The notes: a model not told the origin generated them from the letters alone. A stretch of DNA of 7,471 nucleotides from an uncultured Lachnospiraceae bacterium (GCA_946183625.1 CAMHCL010000075.1:1-7471), one strand, 5' to 3'. Counted from the stretch's first letter, positions 1 through 6,060 are shown. Program-made: numbers and translations.

Positions 1-1
1 T

Positions 2-790
2 GTAATTAATACTCTGGGATTTATTGTGGGCTTTTTGATCATAGTTGCATCTTTTTTAGAAATCTTTGTTTTTTATATTATTGATTCAATGGTCGATGTC
101 CATTCATATGCAGGAATACATGTAGAATTCTTCATTGAAATCTCAATAACTACATTGCTTTCTTATTTTGAATGCATGCTTCTTGGTACTCTGTTTAGTA
201 CGATAATGGCTGCAAGACATATTCCCGGATATGATAAGGATTACATGATCATCCTGGGCTGTGGACTGAGAAGTGACGGAACACCTACACCGCTGCTCAG
301 TGACAGGATAGACAGGGCAATATGGTTTGCCAACAGACAGAAGGATAAGTCTGGAAAGGATATAAAGTTTGTAGCATCAGGCGGACAGGGAGAGGACGAA
401 ATAATCTCAGAAGCCGAGTCTATAAGGAATTATCTGACAGAAAATGGTGTTTCTGAAGACCATATACTTCTGGAGGATAAGTCTACATCAACCTATGAGA
501 ATATGAAGTATTCAAAACAGGTTATTGAAAAGGACTGTGATAATGCTAAGATTGCTTTTTCAACCGCCGGTTATCATGTATTCCGAAGCGGAAATATAGC
601 GAATACTGTAGGAATCAAGGCTTCAGGAGTAGGCTGCAAGACTAAATGGTATTTTACTATAAATGCACTCATTCGTGAATTTATAGCTAATATAAGCGTT
701 GAGAGAAAGAGGCATATAATAAATGTGATCAGTATGGAATTGATACTGCTCACTATGATAATTGTCAGTTATGCTTTTCATATACTGTGA
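2..790 (+). CDS. YdcF/SanA-family (DUF218) membrane protein, 5'-truncated by the window edge
   Basis: Member of the YdcF/SanA/ElyC (DUF218) family. These are envelope-associated proteins of poorly known biochemistry; E. coli relatives affect envelope integrity and vancomycin sensitivity. The frame is open to the first base of the window (codons from position 2, no stop), so the GTG at 26 is probably internal and the true start lies upstream. Counting from that GTG, residues 1-20 and 40-62 are hydrophobic and probably membrane-spanning. The DUF218 domain follows at about 72-225, with the conserved stretches MIILGCGLRSDGTP (74-87), SGGQGEDE (118-125), SEAESI (128-133), STSTYENM (153-160), AGYHVFRSGN (181-190) and IREFIA (216-221). 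Residues 231-252 form a C-terminal hydrophobic helix ending close to the terminus. The gene converges on prs, with a shared terminator 40 bp beyond its stop. The family call is secure; substrate and role are unknown. Confidence 0.85.
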   Translation, partial: VINTLGFIVGFLIIVASFLEIFVFYIIDSMVDVHSYAGIHVEFFIEISITTLLSYFECMLLGTLFSTIMAARHIPGYDKDYMIILGCGLRSDGTPTPLLSDRIDRAIWFANRQKDKSGKDIKFVASGGQGEDEIISEAESIRNYLTENGVSEDHILLEDKSTSTYENMKYSKQVIEKDCDNAKIAFSTAGYHVFRSGNIANTVGIKASGVGCKTKWYFTINALIREFIANISVERKRHIINVISMELILLTMIIVSYAFHIL

Positions 791-795
791 CATTA

Positions 796-835
796 GCGTA
801 AAAAACGTAAAATGAAGATTGATGCGTAAAAAACG
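796..835. repeat. 12-bp direct repeat GCGTAAAAAACG, two copies
   Basis: GCGTAAAAAACG occurs at 796-807 and again at 824-835, 28 bp apart start to start. The second copy is the A-rich foot of the terminator hairpin. The first copy has no matching right arm nearby, so it may be the remnant of a duplicated terminator foot. Confidence 0.6.
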
Positions 836-864
836 CCTGTACCGAGTTACGGTGCAGGCGTTTT
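830..864. terminator. Bidirectional intrinsic terminator between the ydcF-like gene and prs
   Basis: The arms 830-844 and 850-864 pair over 15 bp (AAAACGCCTG with CAGGCGTTTT, then TACCG with CGGTG including one T-G wobble), with loop AGTTA. On the plus strand the arm ends in TTTT. On the minus strand the A-run at 828-833 gives six Ts. The hairpin can therefore end both convergent transcripts, 40 bp after the ydcF-like stop and 15 bp after the prs stop. Confidence 0.93.
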
Positions 865-878
865 GTGCTGTATATTAA

Positions 879-2096
879 TTAGAACTTATCCTTTGAAGGA
901 ATTCTGTCGAAATTATCTGTAATAGTATGATTCTGCTTATATTCATTGATCCTTGACTGGATACGAACTGTAGGATCCAGAAGATCACTGATAGAAGCGT
1001 CATGATTCAGATGGTCGATAAGAATTGCCATATACTTAGCCAGGTCAGCTGACATATACCAGTCACGCTCGAAGAGCTCAGGCTTCTGATAGATTACATT
1101 TGTCGTGATAACCTTATCGAAGATACCCTCTTCATGAGCCTTGTCAAATATTTCAAGTCCGGCAGTGAACAGACCGAAGGTTGCGAGACAGAACACACGC
1201 TTAGCCTTACGTGCCTTGAGCTGTCTGGCTACATCCAGCATACTTTCTCCGGATGCGATCATATCATCGATGATGATAACGTCTTTACCTTCAACTGAAT
1301 CACCGAGGAATTCATGTGCCACGATAGGATTCTTGCCATTTACAATTCTTGAATAATCACGTCTCTTATAGAACATACCTACGTCTACACCGAAGTGGTT
1401 TGCGAAGTAGATAGCTCTGTGCATAGCGCCTTCGTCCGGGCTTATGATCATCATGTGGTCGTTGTCAAGCTCCAGGTCAGGTGTTGACTTAAGAAGACAT
1501 TTGATAAACTGATATGTAGGCATCAGGCTTTCAAATCCGCTGGTTGGAATAGCGTTCTGTACTCTTGGGTCGTGAGCATCAAATGTGATGATGTTTGATA
1601 CGCCCATAGCTACGAGTTCCTGAAGTGCGATAGCGCAGTCCAGTGATTCTCTGCTGTTACGCTTGTGCTGTCTGGATTCATACAGGAATGGCATGATGAC
1701 TGTGATACGTCTTGCCTTGCCGCAGGCAGCTGCGATGATACGCTTTATATCTGCATAATGCTCGTCAGGTGTCATAGGTACACATTCACCGTATAGATTG
1801 TAGCGCTGACCGGTGTTTGTAACGTCTGCGATGATATACAGGTCAGTACCTCTAACAGAATCCTTGATAGTTCCCTTGGCTTCACCTGAAGCGAATCTAG
1901 GACATTTGGATTCAAGTATGTAGGAATCCTTTACATAACCATTGAACATGAAATTCTCAGTGTTCAGATGTTCTCTCTCTTTTCTCCATCTGGAGATGTA
2001 GCTGTCTACTGTCTTGATAAGCTTCTCAGAGCTTCTCAGAGGTATGATAGAGAGCGTTCCTACTGGTACGGTGATAAGTTTACTTTGATCTGGCAT
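879..2096 (-). CDS. prs: Ribose-phosphate pyrophosphokinase (PRPP synthetase), long divergent form
   Basis: Makes PRPP from ribose 5-phosphate and ATP, feeding purine, pyrimidine, NAD, histidine and tryptophan synthesis in the cytosol. The 405 residues compare with about 315 in the classical enzyme. Visible motifs: FASGE with SVRGTDLYII (68-89), equivalent to the classical FxDGE...SVRGxDVFII; PFLYESRQHKR (136-146) in place of the classical YARQDRK loop; TFDAHDPRVQ (171-180) in place of TVDLHA; SPDEGA (219-224); KRRDYSR (244-250), the flexible loop; and the PRPP/ribose-phosphate loop IIIDDMIASGES (274-285), where the classical form is DDxIDTGGT. The N-terminal 60 and C-terminal 40 residues are extra. 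Start choice: ATG at 2096 has GGAGGA 7 bases upstream. It lies 22 bp after the loader ATPase stop, so it is the last gene of the replication operon, followed by the terminator at 830-864. Family assignment is strong. Full catalytic equivalence, given the changed motifs, is inferred from annotated relatives. Confidence 0.92.
   Translation of the reverse strand: MPDQSKLITVPVGTLSIIPLRSSEKLIKTVDSYISRWRKEREHLNTENFMFNGYVKDSYILESKCPRFASGEAKGTIKDSVRGTDLYIIADVTNTGQRYNLYGECVPMTPDEHYADIKRIIAAACGKARRITVIMPFLYESRQHKRNSRESLDCAIALQELVAMGVSNIITFDAHDPRVQNAIPTSGFESLMPTYQFIKCLLKSTPDLELDNDHMMIISPDEGAMHRAIYFANHFGVDVGMFYKRRDYSRIVNGKNPIVAHEFLGDSVEGKDVIIIDDMIASGESMLDVARQLKARKAKRVFCLATFGLFTAGLEIFDKAHEEGIFDKVITTNVIYQKPELFERDWYMSADLAKYMAILIDHLNHDASISDLLDPTVRIQSRINEYKQNHTITDNFDRIPSKDKF
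2021..2040 (-). repeat. Tandem 10-bp duplication inside prs
   Basis: On the plus strand GCTTCTCAGA is repeated twice back to back (2021-2030, 2031-2040). It falls in codons for residues around L20-L26 of Prs. The unit is not a multiple of three, so loss or gain of one copy would shift the frame. Confidence 0.85.
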
Positions 2097-2118
2097 TTTT
2101 TAGTCCTCCGTGGATATG

Positions 2119-3138
2119 CTATACATGATGCTTAAATTGGTTTTTCTTCCGTATGTAACGGATGTTTGTTCCATATAGATAATAGAAATCATAATTATCT
2201 ACCAGTCGTGACATAACCCTTTCCGTGTATCTGTCTGTCAGAAGATGTGGATCCAGGTTAGTGGAAATGACTGTAGATTTACGATTCAGTATACGATTGT
2301 TTATTACTTCAAATGTCTGGGAACGAACGAAGGAATTGATTACTTCGGAACCCAGATCATCTATGATCAGGAGATCACTGTTATAAACATAATCATATAT
2401 AGGCTGGATCGCAGTTCTATCATCTTTGGACATGATGTACTTGGAGATTACATTTTCATATAACTCATTTGCAGATAGGTACAGAACACTGTGACCTGAC
2501 TCCAGAAGTTCACTGGCAATGCAATTTGATAAAAATGTTTTTCCAAGACCGGTCTCGCCGTATATTAATATATTTTTGAAGCTGGTGTCAAATGTATCTA
2601 CAAAATTTTTTGCATCTTCCAGCTTTTTTTTCATGTTATCCCGCGGACTGGGAAGGCTTTTCCCTGATTTTGAATCCTTATAAGGTTCGGTGCTGTAGTA
2701 ATCCAGAGAAAACTTATCGAAGTTTTCCTCCTTAAGGATATATCGCAGATTTGAACTCTTATACAGATCAGATGTTCTTATCTTCTTGGCGCAGGTGCAT
2801 TCCTTGTCGCCGATCCATCCTGTATCCATACATCGGGAACAGGTATAAATAGGATCCAGATAATCCGGTTTATAGCCATTTTCCACCAATATAGCTTCTT
2901 TCCTCTTAGCCAGTTCCTTCAACTTGGTGGCTACTTCGGGATTTGAACTGCCTGGTGAGAGTATTCGTCTCTTTGCTTCGTCCAGGGAGATGGAAGCTAT
3001 ATATTGATCAATGGATTCAATCTCTGGAATCTTATCATATACTTCGTCTACCCGGTTTAACCGAAGCAGTTCATTTCTTGTTCTGAGCCGACTATAGTAA
3101 TCGGCAAGATTTGTTTTATCGATATTACTGCTTATCAC
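2119..3138 (-). CDS. dnaI: DnaI/DnaC-like AAA+ helicase-loader ATPase
   Basis: AAA+ ATPase of the DnaC/DnaI/IstB group, expected to load the replicative helicase at the origin or at restarted forks with the DnaD/DnaB-like protein encoded just upstream. Of 339 residues, 1-90 are charged and helical (helicase-binding in relatives). A cysteine cluster C100, C103, C114, C116 (CxxC-10-CxC) looks like a zinc site. Then come Walker A GETGLGKT (194-201), Walker B LLIIDDLGSE (256-265), sensor-1 STN (292-294) and a likely arginine finger in ERVMSR (306-311). Start is GTG at 3138, whose GTGA overlaps the TGA of the upstream gene by 4 bp, implying translational coupling; a GGAG lies 10 bases upstream inside that gene. 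There is no transposase next to it, which argues against an IstB role. Naming it dnaI rather than dnaC follows the neighbouring gene and is a convention choice. Confidence 0.9.
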   Translation of the reverse strand: MISSNIDKTNLADYYSRLRTRNELLRLNRVDEVYDKIPEIESIDQYIASISLDEAKRRILSPGSSNPEVATKLKELAKRKEAILVENGYKPDYLDPIYTCSRCMDTGWIGDKECTCAKKIRTSDLYKSSNLRYILKEENFDKFSLDYYSTEPYKDSKSGKSLPSPRDNMKKKLEDAKNFVDTFDTSFKNILIYGETGLGKTFLSNCIASELLESGHSVLYLSANELYENVISKYIMSKDDRTAIQPIYDYVYNSDLLIIDDLGSEVINSFVRSQTFEVINNRILNRKSTVISTNLDPHLLTDRYTERVMSRLVDNYDFYYLYGTNIRYIRKKNQFKHHV

Positions 3139-4229
3139 TGTACTTTTACTCCACTCATATATAGATTTTCAATCTCTGTTAATGCATCACTCATGTCAGT
3201 CTGGTTGAAGTCGTTCCCTGAGGTCGTTGACTTCTTGCCGGATGAACCTGACTTTTTCTTCTTATGAGCTTCGTCTAGAGCAAGTATGTCAGAAAATGAT
3301 TTAACGTGAGAAGCGTACCAGCTTGAAAGTATTCCGTTCACATACTGGAAGTTTGCTGAATTAGGACTGTTAAGAACAGCACGGCGGCAAGCTTCGATAA
3401 TAATGGAATCACTGAATCCATACTCATTTACCCACACATCTATGAATTCTCTCTCTGCAGGAGCAGGGAAAGTACGTGTTGTGATCCCCAGCTGCTTCAT
3501 GATCCTTGAATAGATGGTGAAGTACTTAACTGAATAATTCTCAGCATCTTCTCTTGTGGTAATGCCATTTTCATACCAGTTACGTGCAACAGCTTCTATA
3601 TAGTTGAAATTCGTTTTTCCTACGGACGCACAGTATTCCAGAAGGAATTCGCACAAGTCAAAGGAAAACGAAAGCTGATCATATATATAGATGATAGAAG
3701 CAATGTCTTTCTGTGCTATGGTCCTGTTGCAGTATGCATTTGCCTCGCTGACCAGGTCGGAGATATTTGGATCCTCCAGCATGCTGGACAGAGTTTCCGG
3801 AGTAGGAGACTTCTTACGAGGAGCCTTGCTTACTTCTGCATCTTCCTCCTTTGGAGCCGCTGCTGCAGAACTATCGTCAGCGCGACCGCTCTTAAAATCC
3901 AGTACATTTAACTTGATTATCTGGTCTGACTCAGGAGCCTTCAGATCAAGCATTATAATGCCTGTGATATTGTTGTCATCATCATATGACAGCTTCAGCG
4001 CGTCCTCCCGGATCCAGTAACGTATGCCGCGGCACACATCCTTCTCAGTACAATTTAAACTGTCTGCTATATCTTCAACTGTCATAGATCGACCTGAACT
4101 GCACAGCCTTGCAAGGAACAGGTATAGTTTCACAAAATCGCCGTTTGCATCTACCATGTAGTAATCTATAAAAAAGTTGGAAATGGCTGTGGAACCGTCA
4201 TTTTCACTTGATATTTTAATTGATGTCAT
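3135..4229 (-). CDS. DnaD/DnaB-type replication initiation protein (winged helix plus two DDBH2 domains)
   Basis: Firmicutes DnaD/DnaB-family protein, which in relatives binds and remodels origin DNA and helps the loader ATPase place the helicase. In the 364 residues, about 15-95 form a winged-helix-like N-terminal domain (SMTVEDIADSL at 48-58, then VCRGIRYWIRED). A low-complexity linker rich in Ala, Ser, Glu and Lys covers 114-145. A first DnaB_2/DDBH2 domain spans about 146-230, ending in YIEAVARNWYENGI (210-223). A second spans about 256-316, ending in YVNGILSSWY (296-305). A Lys/Ser-rich tail (322-337) follows. One DDBH1 and two DDBH2 domains is the order of B. subtilis DnaB rather than DnaD. 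Start ATG at 4229 follows AAGGGGG with a long 12-base gap; no closer in-frame start exists. First gene of the operon with dnaI and prs. The promoter and DnaA-box-like sites lie directly upstream. Confidence 0.88.
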   Translation of the reverse strand: MTSIKISSENDGSTAISNFFIDYYMVDANGDFVKLYLFLARLCSSGRSMTVEDIADSLNCTEKDVCRGIRYWIREDALKLSYDDDNNITGIIMLDLKAPESDQIIKLNVLDFKSGRADDSSAAAAPKEEDAEVSKAPRKKSPTPETLSSMLEDPNISDLVSEANAYCNRTIAQKDIASIIYIYDQLSFSFDLCEFLLEYCASVGKTNFNYIEAVARNWYENGITTREDAENYSVKYFTIYSRIMKQLGITTRTFPAPAEREFIDVWVNEYGFSDSIIIEACRRAVLNSPNSANFQYVNGILSSWYASHVKSFSDILALDEAHKKKKSGSSGKKSTTSGNDFNQTDMSDALTEIENLYMSGVKVQ

Positions 4230-4271
4230 GAGTTTAGCTAACCCCCTTAAACTCTCAAAACTAGAACTGTA

Positions 4272-4280
4272 TGTGGATTA
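4272..4280 (-). promoter_or_regulatory. DnaA-box-like site overlapping the operon -10
   Basis: On the minus strand it reads TAATCCACA, one mismatch (second base) from TTATCCACA. Its first four bases are the last four of the predicted TATAAT, and the rest extends toward the start point. A protein bound here should block RNA polymerase. Binding is not shown by sequence alone. Confidence 0.5.
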
Positions 4281-4305
4281 TAACAAGCTTAAATGCTAAT
4301 TGCAA
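4277..4305 (-). promoter_or_regulatory. Predicted promoter of the helicase-loader/prs operon
   Basis: On the minus strand there is TTGCAA (4300-4305, 4 of 6 to consensus), exactly 17 bp, then a perfect TATAAT (4277-4282) with a TG extension one base upstream (TGTTATAAT). The transcription start would be near 4270, leaving a leader of about 40 bases before the ATG at 4229. The -10 shares four bases with the DnaA-box-like site at 4272-4280. Confidence 0.68.
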
Positions 4306-4341
4306 ACACCCGAAGTGATGTTTAGACTGATGTAAACCTTG

Positions 4342-4368
4342 TGTTGATTCTGTTGATAATGTGGATAT
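4342..4368 (-). promoter_or_regulatory. Three abutting DnaA-box-like 9-mers
   Basis: Three 9-mers follow each other with no spacer. In plus-strand text they are TGTTGATTC (4342-4350, three mismatches to TGTGGATAA, weak), TGTTGATAA (4351-4359, one mismatch) and TGTGGATAT (4360-4368, one mismatch). All face the same way as the promoter-proximal site. They lie about 40-65 bp upstream of the predicted -35 of the loader operon. Confidence 0.5.
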
Positions 4369-4402
4369 TTCAGAAAGCACCCTTTGTCAGCACATATAAA
4401 AT

Positions 4403-4431
4403 GCGACCCGGCTTGTGTCAGCCTGGGTCGC
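4403..4431 (-). terminator. Intrinsic terminator of murC
   Basis: GCGACCC (4403-4409) pairs with GGGTCGC (4425-4431) and GGCT (4410-4413) with AGCC (4420-4423), with one bulged T at 4424 and loop TGTGTC. On the minus strand the stem is followed by ATTTTATAT, a moderate U-rich tail. It lies about 70 bp after the murC stop and ahead of the loader-operon promoter, so murC and that operon are probably separate transcripts. Confidence 0.75.
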
Positions 4432-4436
4432 AGGTT

Positions 4437-4445
4437 TGTTGATAA
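4437..4445 (-). promoter_or_regulatory. Isolated DnaA-box-like 9-mer
   Basis: TGTTGATAA in plus-strand text (TTATCAACA on the minus strand), one mismatch to the DnaA box. It is identical to two other copies in this gap. Five bases further on, ATCAA forms a short inverted repeat with its TTGAT (4439-4443 and 4449-4453). Confidence 0.45.
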
Positions 4446-4482
4446 ATGATCAATTTGTTCCCTCAAATAATGGGGAAAAATT

Positions 4483-4500
4483 TGTGGATATTGTTGATAA
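4483..4500 (-). promoter_or_regulatory. Pair of abutting DnaA-box-like 9-mers at the murC stop
   Basis: TGTGGATAT (4483-4491) directly adjoins TGTTGATAA (4492-4500) in plus-strand text. Each is one mismatch from TGTGGATAA. These are the same two words that abut at 4351-4368, here in reversed order. The pair sits one base from the murC stop codon, in what would be the murC 3' untranslated region. Confidence 0.5.
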
Positions 4501-4501
4501 G

Positions 4502-5893
4502 TTACTCGGAAGCCAGTTCTTTGCATACTTCATTGATGTTTCCGGCACCCATACTTATTAACATATCATTGTTTGCGTAATTATTTTTTATATAATTTTT
4601 AATGCTTTCAAAATCGCCCATATAAATTGCTTCTGAACCGAGTTTTTTGATTTCGGCTTCTATATCTCTGGCTGAAATAGTCTCGTCAAATGGCTCTCTT
4701 GCAGCATATATATCGGCCAGCAGAACGTGGTCTGCGATAGAGAGGACTCTTGCGAAATCCTTCAGGTGAGCCTTGGTACGTGAATATGTATGAGGCTGGA
4801 ATGCAACCCATACATCACCCTTGGCAATCTCCTTAGCAGCCTTAAGAGTTGCTTCTATCTCAGTTGGATGATGAGCGTAATCATCTATAAGTTCAAGTTC
4901 GCCTTTATATGTACCTACATGCTGGAAACGTCTGTCAGCACTGTGGCAGGATTTAAGCCCTTCCTTAATGGCATCATCTGCTATATCTATAAAATGTGCT
5001 GCGGCGATAACAGCTAATGAGTTAGCAGCATTATGCTGTCCTGTAGCAGCTAAGTTAATAGTAGATTGATACTTACCATCTACATAGAGATCATATGAAG
5101 GATGACCGAAGTCATCAAGAGTGATATTTACAGCACGATAATCATTGTCTTCGCCAAGGCCGAAGGTGATAAGACGTATGTTCTTCTCATGAGCAGCTTC
5201 CTTTATCTGTGGAAGATATGGAGAATCACCATTCATGATGACAACACCACCTGGAAGTGTGAGAGTAGCAAACTTGGAGAAAGAAGCCACTACATTTTCC
5301 ATAGTCTTGAAGAAGTCCATATGATCATTATCTATATTAAGTATGATACTTATATATGGCTTGAATGAATGATAGCTGTTTGTGTACTCGCATGCTTCTG
5401 TTACGAAATAATCAGAAGAACCGACACGGATATTTCCATTTATAATCTGGAGATTTCCACCTATAGATATAGTAGGATCTGTATCAGCTGCCAGAAGTAC
5501 ATGTGCCAGCATTGAAGTTGTTGTTGTCTTGCCGTGAGTACCTGCTACAGCAATGCTGTACTTGTAGTTGTCCATGATCTGACCGAGGAACTCAGCTCTG
5601 GTAAGCATTGGAATGCCTGCATTTACTGCAGCCTGAAATTCCGGATTTTCAGGTCTTATGGCTGCTGTATAAACAACGAAACTGATGTCGTCGGTTATGT
5701 TATCAGCAACCTGGCCAATCTTTACTTCTATACCCATATCAGACAAATGCTTTGTCGTAGCTGACTCAGATGCATCTGATCCGGATACTTTAAAACCTTC
5801 CTTGTTAAGTATTTCTGCGAGACCACTCATGCTGACACCGCCTATACCGATGAAATGTGCATGACATGGCTTTGTAAAGTCTACTTTATACAT
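4502..5893 (-). CDS. murC: UDP-N-acetylmuramate--L-alanine ligase
   Basis: Cytosolic ATP-dependent ligase that adds the first L-alanine to UDP-MurNAc in peptidoglycan precursor synthesis. Start chosen at ATG 5893, giving 463 residues (family about 450-480). AAAGG sits 7 bases upstream, and family homology begins right after it. A longer open frame reaches 6022, but its extra 43 residues look like leader sequence and run across the divergent ilvE promoter. Counting from the chosen start: UDP-binding loop GIGGVSMSG (16-24), ATP loop AGTHGKTTTTS (117-127), TEACEY (165-170) with the metal/carbamate-region Glu, NIDNDHMDFF (186-195), C-terminal ADRRFQHVG (319-327), DDYAHHPTE (337-345), FQPHTYSRT (365-373) and MGAGNI (448-453). 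All three Mur-ligase domains are present and intact. It has its own terminator at 4403-4431 and a divergent promoter shared with ilvE. Confidence 0.96.
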   Translation of the reverse strand: MYKVDFTKPCHAHFIGIGGVSMSGLAEILNKEGFKVSGSDASESATTKHLSDMGIEVKIGQVADNITDDISFVVYTAAIRPENPEFQAAVNAGIPMLTRAEFLGQIMDNYKYSIAVAGTHGKTTTTSMLAHVLLAADTDPTISIGGNLQIINGNIRVGSSDYFVTEACEYTNSYHSFKPYISIILNIDNDHMDFFKTMENVVASFSKFATLTLPGGVVIMNGDSPYLPQIKEAAHEKNIRLITFGLGEDNDYRAVNITLDDFGHPSYDLYVDGKYQSTINLAATGQHNAANSLAVIAAAHFIDIADDAIKEGLKSCHSADRRFQHVGTYKGELELIDDYAHHPTEIEATLKAAKEIAKGDVWVAFQPHTYSRTKAHLKDFARVLSIADHVLLADIYAAREPFDETISARDIEAEIKKLGSEAIYMGDFESIKNYIKNNYANNDMLISMGAGNINEVCKELASE

Positions 5894-5948
5894 ACTTAAG
5901 CCTTTCTGTAAGTTATTATTTTTCCTATAGAATTTAATAAACACAGCT

Positions 5949-5977
5949 ATTTTATCACAAAAAATTTCTCTTGACAT
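5949..5977 (-). promoter_or_regulatory. Possible murC promoter
   Basis: On the minus strand ATGTCA (5972-5977, 4 of 6) is followed by 17 bp and TAAAAT (5949-5954, 5 of 6) with a TG extension (TGATAAAAT). The start point would be near 5942, about 50 bases before the ATG. The -35 is weak, so the extended -10 carries most of the call. Confidence 0.42.
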
Positions 5978-5998
5978 TAAAATCTTACAAAGTAAACT
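5971..5998 (+). promoter_or_regulatory. Possible ilvE promoter
   Basis: A consensus TTGACA (5971-5976) is followed by 16 bp and TAAACT (5993-5998, 4 of 6). TATATA (5998-6003) is a better -10 by sequence but is 21 bp away. The leader to the ATG at 6061 is only about 55 bases, too short for a T-box or a leader-peptide attenuator, both of which often control branched-chain amino acid genes. Confidence 0.5.
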
Positions 5999-6060
5999 AT
6001 ATAAGTGTGATATATTTATCATGTATTGTAAAATCTAAAGTAGATGGGAGATGTGTATCT

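Noticed and set aside
1141..1356. Plus-strand open frame inside prs
   Set aside because: Antisense shadow of a well-supported gene, with no ribosome site or recognisable domain.
2109..2117. CGTGGATAT ahead of prs as a further DnaA box
   Set aside because: Two mismatches, and it lies in the prs ribosome-site region; likely chance.
4230..4501. Full chromosomal origin (oriC)
   Set aside because: There is no dnaA or dnaN next to it, no clear AT-rich unwinding element or DnaA-trio, and no exact DnaA box. It is kept only as a control/titration locus or origin-like hypothesis.
4296..4526. Minus-strand 76-codon open frame across the murC end and the box cluster
   Set aside because: It overlaps the murC 3' end, its C-terminal part lies in the gap with a terminator and boxes, its residues simply translate the repeated box words (YQQ, NQ), and it has no family resemblance.
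5894..6022. 43-residue N-terminal extension of MurC
   Set aside because: The extension has no MurC homology, crosses the predicted promoters, and the ATG at 5893 has an AAAGG ribosome site at proper spacing.
5971..6060. 30-residue N-terminal extension of IlvE
   Set aside because: It would start on the predicted -35 and adds residues foreign to the family; ATG 6061 gives the standard length.
6004..6060. T-box or leader-peptide attenuator ahead of ilvE
   Set aside because: The leader is under 60 bases, with no specifier hairpin, no TGGN antiterminator bulge and no terminator.
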